24,499 nt of DNA from Candidatus Parcubacteria bacterium (GCA_027024305.1 JALVSO010000071.1:1-24499), one strand, 5' to 3'; counted from the first letter of the stretch, positions 6,505-15,937 are shown. Made by a program: numbers and translations. The notes: generated by a model from the letters alone, not told the origin.

Positions 6505-9111
6505 TTAATCATTCTTCATCATCTTCAAAAAGACATCCTGGGAAATACTAATCTTTCCCATACCTTTCATTTTCTTTTTCCCTTTCTTTTGTTTTTCCAG
6601 CAATTTCATTTTTCGGGTAATATCTCCCCCGTAGAGTTTTCCGGTAACATCTTTTCGGTAAGCTTTGACGGTTTTGGAAGATAAAATTCTTCCCAGAACC
6701 TTAGCCTGAACCTTCATCACAAAGTTTTGCCTTGGCAAAATTTTGTGCAATTTCTCCACGGCCTTTTCAGCCTCTTCCTGCATTCTAACCTTGGAAACCA
6801 CCCGGGCAAAGGGCACCTGAATTTCATCGGCTACCAAAATATCCATGCGAGCCACATCGGCCTTTCTATAACCGTCATTTTCATAGGAAAGAGAAGCATA
6901 GCCGGAAGTTTCCGATTTCAACTCATCAAAAAAGCCCCTCATTAACTCCCTCAAAGGAACTTCGGCCACAATCTCAATGCGCCCGTCTCCAAAATCCAGA
7001 TTGGACAGAACCTGCCCCTCGTGTCTGTAAAATAATTGAGAAATTACTCCGGCGTATTCCGCCGGTGAAATTATTTTGGCCTTAACCCAGGGCTCTTCCA
7101 CTTCCAAAAGATCGCCGTGGTCCGGAAAAAGACTGGGATTATAGATGGTCTCTTCTTCCCCGTTTTTCAATTTCACTTTATAGATAATGGTCGGCTGGGT
7201 GATGATCAAATCCAAATTATGCTCCCGTCTCAATCTTTCCGTGATAATCTCCAAATGCAACATACCCAAAAATCCGACTCGATAACCCCTACCCAGGGAA
7301 CCGGAAGTTTCTTCTTCAAAGGTAAAAGAAGAATCAGAAAGTTTTAATCTTAAAAGGGCCTGCCTTAAATTATCAAAATCATCCTGACTTTCCGGATAGA
7401 TGGAAGCTCAAACCACCGGCTTGGGTTTTTCGTATTCCGAAACGGCTTCATCGCCCACGGGGTTTTTAAAGGAAGTAATAACATCTCCCACGGAAGCAAT
7501 ACCCGGCCTTTTAATGCCCGTAACAATATAGCCGATTTCTCCAGCTGAAAGAGATTCAACCTCCTTTTCAAAGGGCGTAAAAACTCCCACCTCGTTGGAT
7601 TTAAATTTTTCCTTGGCCACCTTGAAAAGCAAATCCTGATTCTTTTTAACCTCCCCGGAAAAAACCCTGACATAGACAATGACTCCCTTGTTTTCGTGGT
7701 AGGCAAAGTCAAAAATCAGAGAATTTAACCTTTGATCATCTTTCTCTTCGGGGGCCGGGATTTCTTTAATGATTTTTTCAAAGAGCTCCTCCACTCCCTC
7801 ACCGGTCTTTCCGGAAGTTTCAATTATGTCATCCATTTCCACATCCAAAAGAATGGCGATTTCCTCCTTGACCTCTTCAATTTTGGCCAAAGGTGAATCG
7901 CATTTTGACAGAGCCGGAATAATTTTTAAACCGGCCTCCTTAGCCATGTCCAAAGTTGTCAAAGTCTGAGCCTGAACTCCCTGGGTGGCATCCACCAAAA
8001 GAATAGCTCCCTCCACCGCTTTCATGGCTCGGGAGACTTCGTAATAAAAGTCAATATGCCCTGGGGTGTCAATAAGATTAAAGATATACTCTTCTCCGTC
8101 ATTATATTTTGTGCTGTTACTATTTATCTCCTGAAAATCTGATTGAGTTGACACCCCCGCAGAAGAACGCGGAATTGACGCGGAAGGACGCGGAACGGCT
8201 ACCGAAGCTGCCATCTCTGCTTTTTCTTTTCTGACCTCATCATAAACTATTCGTTTAATTTCCAAATCTTTTGTACCAAAATTAACCAATAGAGCCAATT
8301 TATATTTTGAGCCTTTTAGATAAGACCATATCTGTTCCCTTTGGGGTGTTGAAATTTCCGGTAACGCTTTCAGCTCTAAAATAATTTTATCCTCAATAAC
8401 AAAATCAGGATTATAGGAACCGATTTTTTTATCTTCATAAAGAATTGGAATATGCTTTTGACTTTCAAATTTTATCCCCCTTTTTTCAAATTCAAGCTTC
8501 AGAGCATTTTCATAAACCGACTCCTTATGACCCAATCCGATTTTTTTTCGCACTTCAAAAATTGCCCCCCTAATTTTATATGTTAAATCTCTATATAACA
8601 ATTCCACCTGTGTGGATGAGTGGGATTGTGCCACTATGTGATCTTCCGCGTTGTTCTGCGTTCGTTCCGCGACCGTCTGCGGTCCGTAGGACAGTGGCTG
8701 TGTGGCTGTGTGGTCTTCCGCGTTATTCTGCGTCATATTCTGCGACCTTTCCGCATCCTTGTGTGGGTTTGTTGTTGTGTGATCTTCCGCGCTATTCTGC
8801 GTTTCTTTCCGCGTTATTTCCGCGTCATTGTGTGGTTGTGTGGCTGTGTGGTCTTCCGCGTTATTCTGCGTCATATTCTGCGACCCTCCGCGGTTCGGAT
8901 GGTATTTATATACCATCCGAACAGGTTGCATCTTAATGGTAATCCCCCTCTCTTGCTCCAATTCCATGGTATCCAAAAGCTGGTCGTGCATTTTCCGACT
9001 TTCCACGGTTTTGGTTTTGTCCAGCATTCTATCGGAAAGAGTTGATTTTCCGTGGTCAATATGGGCGATGATGGAAAAATTCCTGATATTTTTTAAAGAT
9101 TTTGATGACAT
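6505..9111 (-). CDS. lepA: Elongation factor 4 (LepA) with in-frame GxxExxY insert
   Basis: The 868-residue product is about 270 residues longer than the usual 600. The native parts are the G1 loop AHIDHGKST (16-24), switch I ERGITIK (54-60), G3 DTPGH (348-352), a G5-like SGKTGEGV, domain II, and the LepA C-terminus ending near QKKGKKKMKGMGKI. EF4 is a ribosome-bound GTPase that back-translocates stalled ribosomes. UGA at residue 568 (KPVV-W-ASIYPESQDDF) stands where other LepA proteins have an aromatic (Phe in VFAGLYP), so Trp fits. Between G2 and G3, residues about 70-337 form a foreign insert. The G4 motif reads SKCD instead of NKxD, which may weaken guanine specificity. Whether the protein is functional is open; the frame is fully intact. 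Confidence 0.9.
8063..8157. repeat. Inverted repeat at the right border of the lepA insert
   Basis: GGGGTGTCAA (8063-8072, native DTPG codons) is copied inverted as TTGACACCCC at 8148-8157 inside the insert. Some further similarity extends outward. The match is only 10 bp, so chance is possible. Confidence 0.45.
8101..8904 (-). mobile_element. In-frame insert with GxxExxY (PD-ExK) domain inside lepA
   Basis: This is about 268 codons placed between LepA VRMVYK and NDGEEYIFNLIDTPGH, replacing a short surface loop. It has a low-complexity N-terminal stretch of imperfect repeats (TQNNAEDHTATQPH and variants, residues 80-165). A GxxExxY-family domain follows (GLGHKESVYENAL at 192-204), with a PD..ELK nuclease-like triad D236, E246, K248. 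A proline/serine-rich linker (VAVPRPSASIPRSS) leads back into LepA. GxxExxY proteins are a known family of unknown function. The insert keeps the frame open for its full length, which argues for selection or very recent arrival. Border sequences are inverted copies of the flanking lepA codons. It has no intein splice motifs. Confidence 0.8.
8893..8922. repeat. Palindrome at the left border of the lepA insert
   Basis: GTTCGGATGGTA (8893-8904) is the perfect inverted copy of TACCATCCGAAC (8911-8922), with a 6-nt centre. The 8911-8922 arm encodes the native LepA residues VRMVY; the other arm is the first part of the insert. Confidence 0.85.
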
Positions 9112-9159
9112 AATTTTGTCTGCTTTTGAAGAATTATATCATAGATTGAAATGTGGAGC

Positions 9160-9491
9160 CTACCTTAAAATCTCCGATTTAAAAAACCTCTCCTGAAATT
9201 CCGTCAGGGCTTTGATTTGCTCATCGCTGTAATTTTGACCTTCTGGGACAACCAGTAACTCTGCAGAAACCAAAAATTTTCCAAGAAGCCTGGCTTGACA
9301 CAGCGACACAAAAACACAACCACTTAACAAGCCAGGCTTCTTTCTAACTCTTCCCCATCGGGAGCCTCCGTGTCCGGGACATAACCATAGTTTAAGGGAT
9401 AGATAAAACCATGCTTTGGATGTTTGCTCCCCATGGGTCGGTCCATTTTAACCTTTACAATTTTGTTTAAATATTTTTTTGAATAATCCAT
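9160..9491 (-). pseudogene. ppa: Inorganic pyrophosphatase broken by a hairpin insertion
   Basis: The first 55 codons (9324-9491) read MDYSKKYLNKIVKVKMDRP, then MGSKHPKHGFIYPLNYGYVP, ending DGEEL, as in the short family of soluble pyrophosphatases. After GEEL a 15-bp inverted repeat with a 30-nt loop begins, and the frame stops at TAA. Beyond the hairpin the family C-terminus reappears (LVVPEGQNYSDEQIKALTEF, ending FFKSEILR, TAG at 9160). The roughly 30 residues expected between, which include the conserved DAY(I/L)LG and IAIIHR segments, are missing. I infer an insertion with deletion that inactivated the gene. A functional pyrophosphatase must exist elsewhere if the cell needs one. Confidence 0.72.
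9283..9342. repeat. Hairpin inside the pyrophosphatase remnant
   Basis: AAGAAGCCTGGCTTG (9283-9297) and CAAGCCAGGCTTCTT (9328-9342) form a perfect 15-bp stem around a 30-nt loop. It coincides with the break in the pyrophosphatase frame. Confidence 0.85.
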
Positions 9492-9531
9492 AATATAATT
9501 ATTCTAACAGAAAAACTTTTCTTAATAAATC

Positions 9532-9772
9532 TACCGGATATTGGAATTTTACAACCGCTCGTTCCTCGTGGGTAAAATTCCATTCCGGGATGACCGAGCA
9601 CCACTTTTGTAGGAATGAAAAGTTTTAAAATTTTAGTTCGTGAAACCACAAAAAAGTTTAGTTTCAGCTAAATATTTTTTTCAAAAGTGGTGCTCAGTTG
9701 CCGTCATCCCGGAAACAAGTTTTTCCCATAAGGAACGAATGGATGAAAAATTTAGTTATCCGGGATCCGGAT
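9532..9772. repeat. Branched palindrome cluster
   Basis: No gene lies between the pyrophosphatase remnant and the aminotransferase. The stretch holds TTCCGGGATGAC (9583-9594) pairing with GTCATCCCGGAA (9703-9714), and directly inside it CGAGCACCACTTTTG (9595-9609) pairing with CAAAAGTGGTGCTC (9682-9695). Flanking hairpins lie on both sides: TGGAATTTTAC..GTAAAATTCCA with a GCTCGTTCCTCG loop, and a weaker one at 9716-9753. Outer CCGGATA / TATCCGG sequences may close the whole as a multi-way junction. Confidence 0.78.
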
Positions 9773-9851
9773 TATAAAAAAAGAGCAAAAAAGAAAAGTC
9801 TCAGGTTCAGATTACAATCTGGAGTCAAGCGTAATTTTTTATATAAAATTT

Positions 9852-9859
9852 GTTATAAT
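9852..9859 (+). promoter_or_regulatory. Extended -10 box of aminotransferase gene
   Basis: TGTTATAAT (9851-9859 including the extension) stands 7 nt before the ATG at 9867, with no Shine-Dalgarno between. Confidence 0.65.
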
Positions 9860-9866
9860 TTCCCCC

Positions 9867-11174
9867 ATGCGAAATAATATTGTTCATCCCGATGCTGATA
9901 AACTGGAATACGAAATCCGGTCCATCGTTGAAATAGCCAAAAAACTGGAAGAATTGGGACAAAAAATAAGCTGGGAAAATATCGGTGATCCGGTGGCCAA
10001 AGGTGAAGAGATAGCTCCTTGAATCAAGGAAATTGTCTCCCGGGAAAGTCAAAAAGATGACAGCTATGCCTACTGCCCCACGGCCGGCCTTTTGGAAACC
10101 AGAAAATACATTGCCGATTACAAAAAGAAGGTGGAAAATATTAATATTTCCGCCGATGATATTTTATTTTTTAACGGTCTGGGAGACGCCATTTCCAAAA
10201 TCTATTCCTACCTGAACAAAGAGGCTCAGATCATCGGTCCCAATCCGGCCTACCCCACCCACTCCTCCGCCGAAGCGGCTCATTCCGGAAAAGAACATAT
10301 TACCTATTCCCTTCTGCCGGAAAAAAGCTGGGAACCGGACTTGGAAGAAATGGAAAATAAAATCAAATACAATCCGGCCGTTTCCGGAATTTTAATCATC
10401 AACCCTGACAATCCCACCGGTTTTCTCTACCCGAAAAAGACTCTGGAAAAAATTGTCGATCTGGCCAAAAAATACAATCTTTTTGTTATCTCCGATGAGA
10501 TTTACAAAAATCTTTGTTTTAAGCAAGAAGATTTTATATCCGTCGGAAAAATCGCTTCCGAAAAAGATGTGCCGGCCATTATTTTGAGAGGTCTTTCCAA
10601 GGAAGTACCTTGACCCGGCTCCCGTTGCGGGTGGGCGGAATTTGTATGTCGTAAAAAAGATAAATTTTTTGATAGATATGTTCAATCATTGATAGATGCC
10701 AAAATGCTGGAAGTTTGCTCCACCACCCTGCCCCAAAAAGTTTTACCCCTTATTTTTTCAGACCATCGCTATAAAGAACTTTTAAAAGAACGAAGTAGAA
10801 AATACCAAAAAAGAGCCGAACTGGCCGGAGAAATTTTAGAAGAATTGGATGATTTAATTTTAGCACCGCAACCGGCGGCAGCCTTTTACCTAACCGTGGT
10901 CTTTAATGAAAAATACAAAAAAGAAAAGAATGAAATTAAAATTGAAAATGAAAAATTAAGGGATTTTATTAAAAGGGAAATCAAAAATGATTTTAATTGA
11001 GATAAAAAATTCGTCTATCAAATGATGGCTTCCACGGGTATCTGTTTGGTTCCTCTTTCTTCTTTCAATTCCAACCTCCAGGGTTTCCGTATGACTCTTT
11101 TGGAAAGTGATGAAAAAAAGTTTAGAGAAAATCTTGAAATTATAGGAGAAAAAGTTAAAGAATTTTTACTATAA
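9867..11174 (+). CDS. PLP-dependent class I/II aminotransferase
   Basis: This is a 435-residue protein in one frame when UGA is Trp at residues 52, 249 and 378. Family features are SWENIGDPVAKGE near the N-terminus, ILFFNGLGDAISKIY, GPNPAYPTHSS, the IINPDNPTGF motif (about residues 174-183), VISDEIYKNL with the PLP-binding Asp and Tyr, and RGLSKEVPWPGSRCGW with the Schiff-base lysine about residue 245. It resembles alanine or aspartate aminotransferase-like enzymes; the substrate cannot be set from sequence. Two UGA sites sit in motifs that favour Trp (APWIKEIV, VPWPGSRCGW). The third (FNWDKKF) is UGG in the duplicated tail at 13462-13771. It converges with the large modular gene downstream. 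Confidence 0.9.
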
Positions 11175-11225
11175 TTTTTACTATAATAAGTCTGTTGTAA
11201 GTAAAATAGACAAAAAGGAAAAAGA

Positions 11226-13406
11226 CTAATATGCAAAAATCTTTTCTCTGTGTTGAGGATATCTTTGAGCCAGTTTTTCTCTTTCCTTCAGGCTTAAACT
11301 ATTAAGATAAATATCACCATTGATTATTTCAGGTAAATTATTAAGACCTTCAGCGGTTTTTAGGCTTCGTAAATCCAAATTACCACCAACGCTTTGAGGA
11401 AGGGTTATGTCCTCGGCGTCTTCTAGGCTTCATAAATTTAAACCACCACCAACGCTTTGAGGAAAGGTTAGGTTTTCGGCGGTTTTTAGGTTTGATAAAT
11501 TCAAGTGACCACCAACGCTTTCAGGAAGGGTTAGGTTTTCGGCGGTTTCTAGGTCTCTTAAATACAAATCACCACCAACGGTTTGAGGGAGAGTTATTCC
11601 TTCAGCGCTCTTTAAATTTCATAAACTTAAATTACCACCAATGCTTTGAGGAAGGGTTAGACCTTCGGCGGTTTCTAGGCTTGATAAATCCAAATGACCA
11701 CCAACAGTTTGAGGAAGGGTTAGGTTTTTGGCGGTTTTTAGGTTTGATAAATATAAAAAACCACCAACAGTTTGAGGAAGGGTTAGGTTTTTGGCGGTTT
11801 TTAGGTTTGATAAATACAAATAACCACCTAAATGAAACGGGTTCTTGATTTTCTCTCTTAAAATATCCAAATGAGATTCATCAAGGTCTCCGGGATAAAA
11901 TCTGGTATTCTCATTTATTTCTTCCGGGGTTCTGGCTATTTCTCCAATTTCATAATGGGTTCCGTATTTTGCATTAATAATTTCAGTAAATTTTTCATCG
12001 GAAGTTCTTTCTGTGAATTGACCCATCTTAAAAATGGTTCCGGTATCTTCGTTAAAATCATTGACATCGATAAAACCTTCATTGATTAAAAGCTGATCAT
12101 TCCCAACTGAAATATTTTTTAGTTCAGAATCTTCAATCTCTCTAATTTCTCTATTTTTACCCAAATCATTCTTGGTTTTTTCAAGTTTTTCCAGAGCTTC
12201 AAGAAATTCCTGAAAATATTCTTCCGCTCCGGTTAAAAGCTTATCATCGGGCCCCTTGATTTGTTCAATTTTTTTCTTTTTTAAATTATACTCAATGGTT
12301 AAAAGTGGAGCGTCACCTTGAAGCTTTCCACTTTCTTTATCATATTTTGGAGTAAGCCTGAAAGAGAAGATTTCAATTTCTCCTTTTTTTATTCTGTTAA
12401 TATAGGAATTGGAAGTTCCGACACAGTGATCCATATATTCCGACTCTTCTTCCAAATGAGGCATATTTAAAAGTCTGGCCATATAATAATTTCCCGATGA
12501 GGTTTCAAAGAGATTCTCAAAAGGATTAAAATCTTCATTACCAGTTTGCTCTGCCCTCTTTTTTCTCATCTCGGCAATTCTCATCAGGGTTTTTTGTTGA
12601 TGAATTTCAAATAATCTCTCAAGAGAACCTTTACTTTTGTTAAAAAACTTGGGAGTTTCAATAACAGCATCAAAAAGAGTATTTTCATCTATGCTCTCGT
12701 TAGTTTGAAAATATCTTAAAAGCTTTAATTCCAAATTAGCTTTGGCAATTTCCGAAAAATTTAAATCACCTTCTCTTTCAATTCGAGCCAATAATCTGTT
12801 TTTTACCTCTTCAGCTCTCCTCGAAATTTCTTCCACCTTTTCTCCTAGATATTTTGTTTTAAATTCTTCAATATCTCTTAAAATTTTTTGTAATTGTTTG
12901 AACTGAAAATCTTCAGGGGTTTCTTGTTTCTTTTTTTTCTCGTTATCTAAAGAGAGAATATAATAATTAACATGCTCTCCCCCTCAATTTTCCGTACCTT
13001 TTCTTTCAAAACCAAAACGGCCTAGAATTTTATTTAATTTTGGATTTCATCCATGAAAAGATAATTGTTGATATCCAAGTTTTTTGGCTTCTTCCAAGAC
13101 TTTTGAGATTTCAGTGAAAGCCGATAGTCCACTGGCTTTATTTGTTCCAAAATATTTGATATATCCTTTTTCCACTCCATCATCAAAAACCACATAACCC
13201 ACAATTTCTCCATTTTCATCTCTCCAGATTTTATTTAAAGGATGAGAGTTAGTTTCCAGTCTTCCTATTAAATCCGGCAGAGCTGCTCTCACTAAATCAT
13301 CGGGAACATCATCAATACCTAAAGTTATTTTTGAAATTTGTTCTTTATCTTGTTCAGATAAGGAATGAGGTTGTCTTTCTTGTCTTGGTGGTCGTTTTTC
13401 AATCAT
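11226..13406 (-). CDS. Modular protein A: GNAT-like + PcfJ-like + 21-residue repeats
   Basis: This is a 726-residue protein when UGA is Trp at residues 120, 141, 596 and 659. Residues about 55-160 look like a GNAT acetyltransferase fold (GEIVGYVVF, then a G-rich turn and helix, KKLGYQQLSFHGWNPKLN, FGFERKGTE). A charged helical stretch follows. Around residue 328, YMDHCVGTSNSY with a following GEIEIFSFR and PLLTIEYN..IEQIKGPDD resembles PcfJ-like domains. A linker EEINENTRFYPGDLDE leads to eight 21-residue repeats of the form GGxLxLxxLkTAexLTLPQtV (527-695). The protein ends RYPQHREK. TATAAT lies 6 nt before the ATG. It shares linker, repeats and end with protein B. Its function is unknown; the domain calls are from memory of family patterns. 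Confidence 0.75.
11322..11828 (-). repeat. 63-bp coding repeats of protein A
   Basis: Eight tandem units of 63 bp encode 21 residues each, with period landmarks GG, LxL, TA and LPQ. The first two units are almost identical in DNA, suggesting recent unit duplication or conversion. The Leu spacing suggests an LRR-like or beta-solenoid fold. Confidence 0.88.
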
Positions 13407-13412
13407 GGTTAC

Positions 13413-13418
13413 ATTATA
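13413..13418 (-). promoter_or_regulatory. -10 box of protein A gene
   Basis: TATAAT lies exactly 6 nt before the ATG at 13406, with no Shine-Dalgarno. Confidence 0.65.
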
Positions 13419-13461
13419 CTATGTCTTTTTAGACAAAACAATAAAGCACCTATATTTTATA

Positions 13462-13771
13462 CCCCCAACCCTCCGCCGCTTTTTATTTGACTGTAGTTTT
13501 TAATCAGAAATATAAAAAAGAAAATAATAGAATTAAAATTGAAAATAAAGAATTAAAAAATTTTATTAAAAGGGAAATCAAAAATGATTTTAATTGGGAC
13601 AAAAAATTCATCTATCAAATGATGACTGCCACGGGTATCTGTTTGGTTCCTCTTTCTTCTTTCAATTCCAACCTCCAAGGTTTCCGTATGACTCTTTTGG
13701 AAAGTGATGAAAAAAGGTTTAGAGAAAATCTTGAAATTATAAGAGAAAAAATCAAAGAATTTTTACTATAA
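13462..13771 (+). pseudogene. Duplicated C-terminal fragment of the aminotransferase
   Basis: This fragment starts within codons corresponding to PQPAAAFYLTVVFN of the gene at 9867-11174 and runs to the same LL-stop. Long stretches are identical (TGICLVPLSSFNSNLQGFRM). It lacks the first three quarters of the enzyme, including the PLP lysine, and has no promoter. It lies just upstream of the 3' end of protein B, exactly as the full gene lies next to the 3' end of protein A, so it travelled with the duplicated repeat module. The codon at 13595-13597 is UGG where the full gene has UGA. Confidence 0.9.
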
Positions 13772-13786
13772 TTTTTACCATAATAA

Positions 13787-13805
13787 GTCTGTTGTAAAAA
13801 CAGAC
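13787..13805. terminator. Bidirectional hairpin between convergent genes
   Basis: GTCTGTT-GTAAA-AACAGAC forms a short hairpin between the aminotransferase fragment and the end of protein B. The matching spot after the full aminotransferase (about 11188-11210) carries a decayed version. Confidence 0.45.
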
Positions 13806-13814
13806 GCTAATTAG

Positions 13815-15842
13815 CTAAAATTTTTCTCTGTGTTGAGGGTATCTTCGAGCGAGTTCTTCTTTATCTTCGGGACTTAATTTTTTCAAAACTATTTTAGCAC
13901 CAATTTTTTCCGGAAGGACAAGACCGTCTATGGTTTCTAAATTGGTCAGATACAAATCAGCACTAACGGTTTGAGGAAGAGTTAGGCCTTCGGCGGTTTT
14001 TAGACTATTTAAAATCAAACTACCGCCAATGGTTTGAGGAAAGGTTAGGCCTTCGGCTGTGGTTAGGCTTCTTAAATCCAACTCACTACCAATGGTTTGA
14101 GGAAAGATTAAACCTTTGGCGGTTTTTAACCTTCACAATCTCAAACTAGCACTAACGGTTTGAGGAAGAATTAGGTCTTTGGCGGTTATTAGACCACTTA
14201 AATTCAAATAACCACCAACGGTTTGAGAAAGGATTAGGTCTTTGGCGGTGGTTAGGTTCTCTAAAATCAAATGACCACCAATTCTTTGAGGTAAAGTTAG
14301 GCCTTCGACAATCTGTAGATTTACTAAATTCAAATTACCACTCATTTCAAAAGGATTTCTTATCTTGTTTTTTAAAATATCAAGATAGTCCTCATCTAAA
14401 TCACCATAATAGTATCTGGTATTTTCATTAATTTCCTCGGGTGAAAGAGCAACCGCTCCTTCTCCGTAAATCTTTTCCAAATCTTGTCTTTTGTCTCTGA
14501 TCTCCAAAATTTTATCAATGCGTGAATCTTTTTGGTTGCCAAAACCTTCAATTTTTCTTCCTTTTAATTCATAGAGGAATTCAACTTCTTCCGGACTGAG
14601 TTCCACATCTTCTTTCAAGCTTTCTCCATCATCGGATTTAAATCTGTTGTAAATCTCAGTCAATCTCTTCATATCCTCCCTTTTCTTCTCAAACTTATCA
14701 CCTCCCGGCAGGGTTCGGTATTTTTCCGCGGCGATATCAACCAATTCGGGAGAAAGGTTTTGATTTGCCTCAATTCCTCGCACTTCATAAACTTGTCCGT
14801 TTAACATTCTGATGGCGATGGCCGGTTTTGTCGGTTCAACCTTTTCTCCCTTTTCTTTTCTTTCCAATTCTTCGGGAGAATAAATGTAGTAAACATAAAA
14901 ATCCCCTCCGTCCAAATGATCCGGGGCCGAACCGGAAGCCGTGCACCAGCCGGTTCCTTGATTTTCCAAATCTTTTTCCAAAATGAATGGATCTGTCCCC
15001 TTATCATATTTTTGCCATTTTCCTTCCGTTGATAAAACTTCAATTTTTCTGTAGAGCTTGGATTCGGCAAAAGCATAGAATTCGGCAAAGGACTCTTTTT
15101 CCAAAATTTCAAAGAATTTTTCTTTTAATTCTTCCCTTTCTTCTTCATCTAAATCCAAATTGTTAAACAATTCTTCCTCGGCTTTTCGTTTCTTGGATTG
15201 AAGTCACTTTTTTCTGGTCTTTTTAGGGTTATCTTCTTTCTTGGTTTGTTCTATCTCTTCTTGGCTTAAAGATAGATCATTGATACCCATCTTTTCTTCC
15301 AGCATTCTTCTGACAAAGCCCACCGCCTCGTGATTTAAATCCAGAAAGGGAGCAATGGTGCTGGATGTTCTGTTTGAGTAGGATAAACCATCTTCGGTCT
15401 TGTTTCCCATTTTGATAACCGAACGCAAGATGAAATATCTGAATCAGTTGGGATGATTATCTTCGTTTTCTTTTACATAATCAATGATTCTTTCCAAAGA
15501 TTTTCTTTGATATTCCCTTTTCTTTAAAATTTCCTCTTTGTATTTTTTTTGAACTTCCGGATCGGATCAATCGGGAAGATTGGCCCCATGTCCTTCATTG
15601 ATGGCTTGCTGTTTTTCCGATTGATAAAGTTTATATGCCAAGGTTTCCAATTTGTCTCCGGAGATATCAACTAAATTATGTCTTAAATATCTATCCTTCA
15701 GATGTTCAAAACCCCTTGGGTTTTGAACAATTTCTTCCAGCCTATTCAAATATTTTTCTACTTGTTCGGAAGCTTTTCCCGTTTCTGAACCGGCGGCGGT
15801 CTCCCCTGTTAAATTAAATTTCCTATTTAAAAAATTTTCCAT
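13815..15842 (-). CDS. Modular protein B: WCTA-type domain + 21-residue repeats
   Basis: This is a 675-residue protein when UGA is Trp at residues 92, 133, 213 and 570. The N-terminal half is charged and helical. Around residue 300, QGTGWCTASGSAPDHLDGGD is followed by FYVYYIY, PAIAIRM and YEVRGIEANQNLSPE. This follows the same order of elements as the HCVG region of protein A (Cys, helix, aromatic strand, P-(L/I)-x-I strand, I/V-(K/R)G), so I infer a divergent PcfJ-like fold. The linker EEINENTRYYYGDLDE, seven 21-residue repeats (from about 502) and the end RYPQHREK match protein A closely. TATAAT lies 6 nt before the ATG. I associate similar WCTA proteins with CPR genomes, where they are uncharacterised. 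Confidence 0.75.
13899..14339 (-). repeat. 63-bp coding repeats of protein B
   Basis: Seven units of about 63 bp have the same consensus as those of protein A but are more diverged from one another (SASL and GSEL variants of the GGxL start). Confidence 0.85.
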
Positions 15843-15848
15843 AAAAAA

Positions 15849-15854
15849 ATTATA
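15849..15854 (-). promoter_or_regulatory. -10 box of protein B gene
   Basis: TATAAT lies exactly 6 nt (all T) before the ATG at 15842. Confidence 0.6.
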
Positions 15855-15937
15855 TTGCTTATGGTTTTATAAGTCAAATTTTCCCGCAATTCGGAACACC
15901 CCATGGACGTACTAATATCATTTTGAAAAATTTGTTA

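Noticed and set aside
8101..8904. Intein in LepA
   Set aside because: There is no Cys/Ser at the first insert residue, no His-Asn end with following Cys/Ser/Thr, and no intein blocks. The domain is GxxExxY-type.
8580..9196. Plus-strand frames rich in Cys, Arg and Phe over the lepA insert
   Set aside because: They are shadows of the repeated coding sequence on the other strand, with no promoter or recognisable protein.
11322..14339. CRISPR array
   Set aside because: The 63-bp repeats are tandem, in frame, vary by codon, have no spacers and encode a continuous repeat protein.
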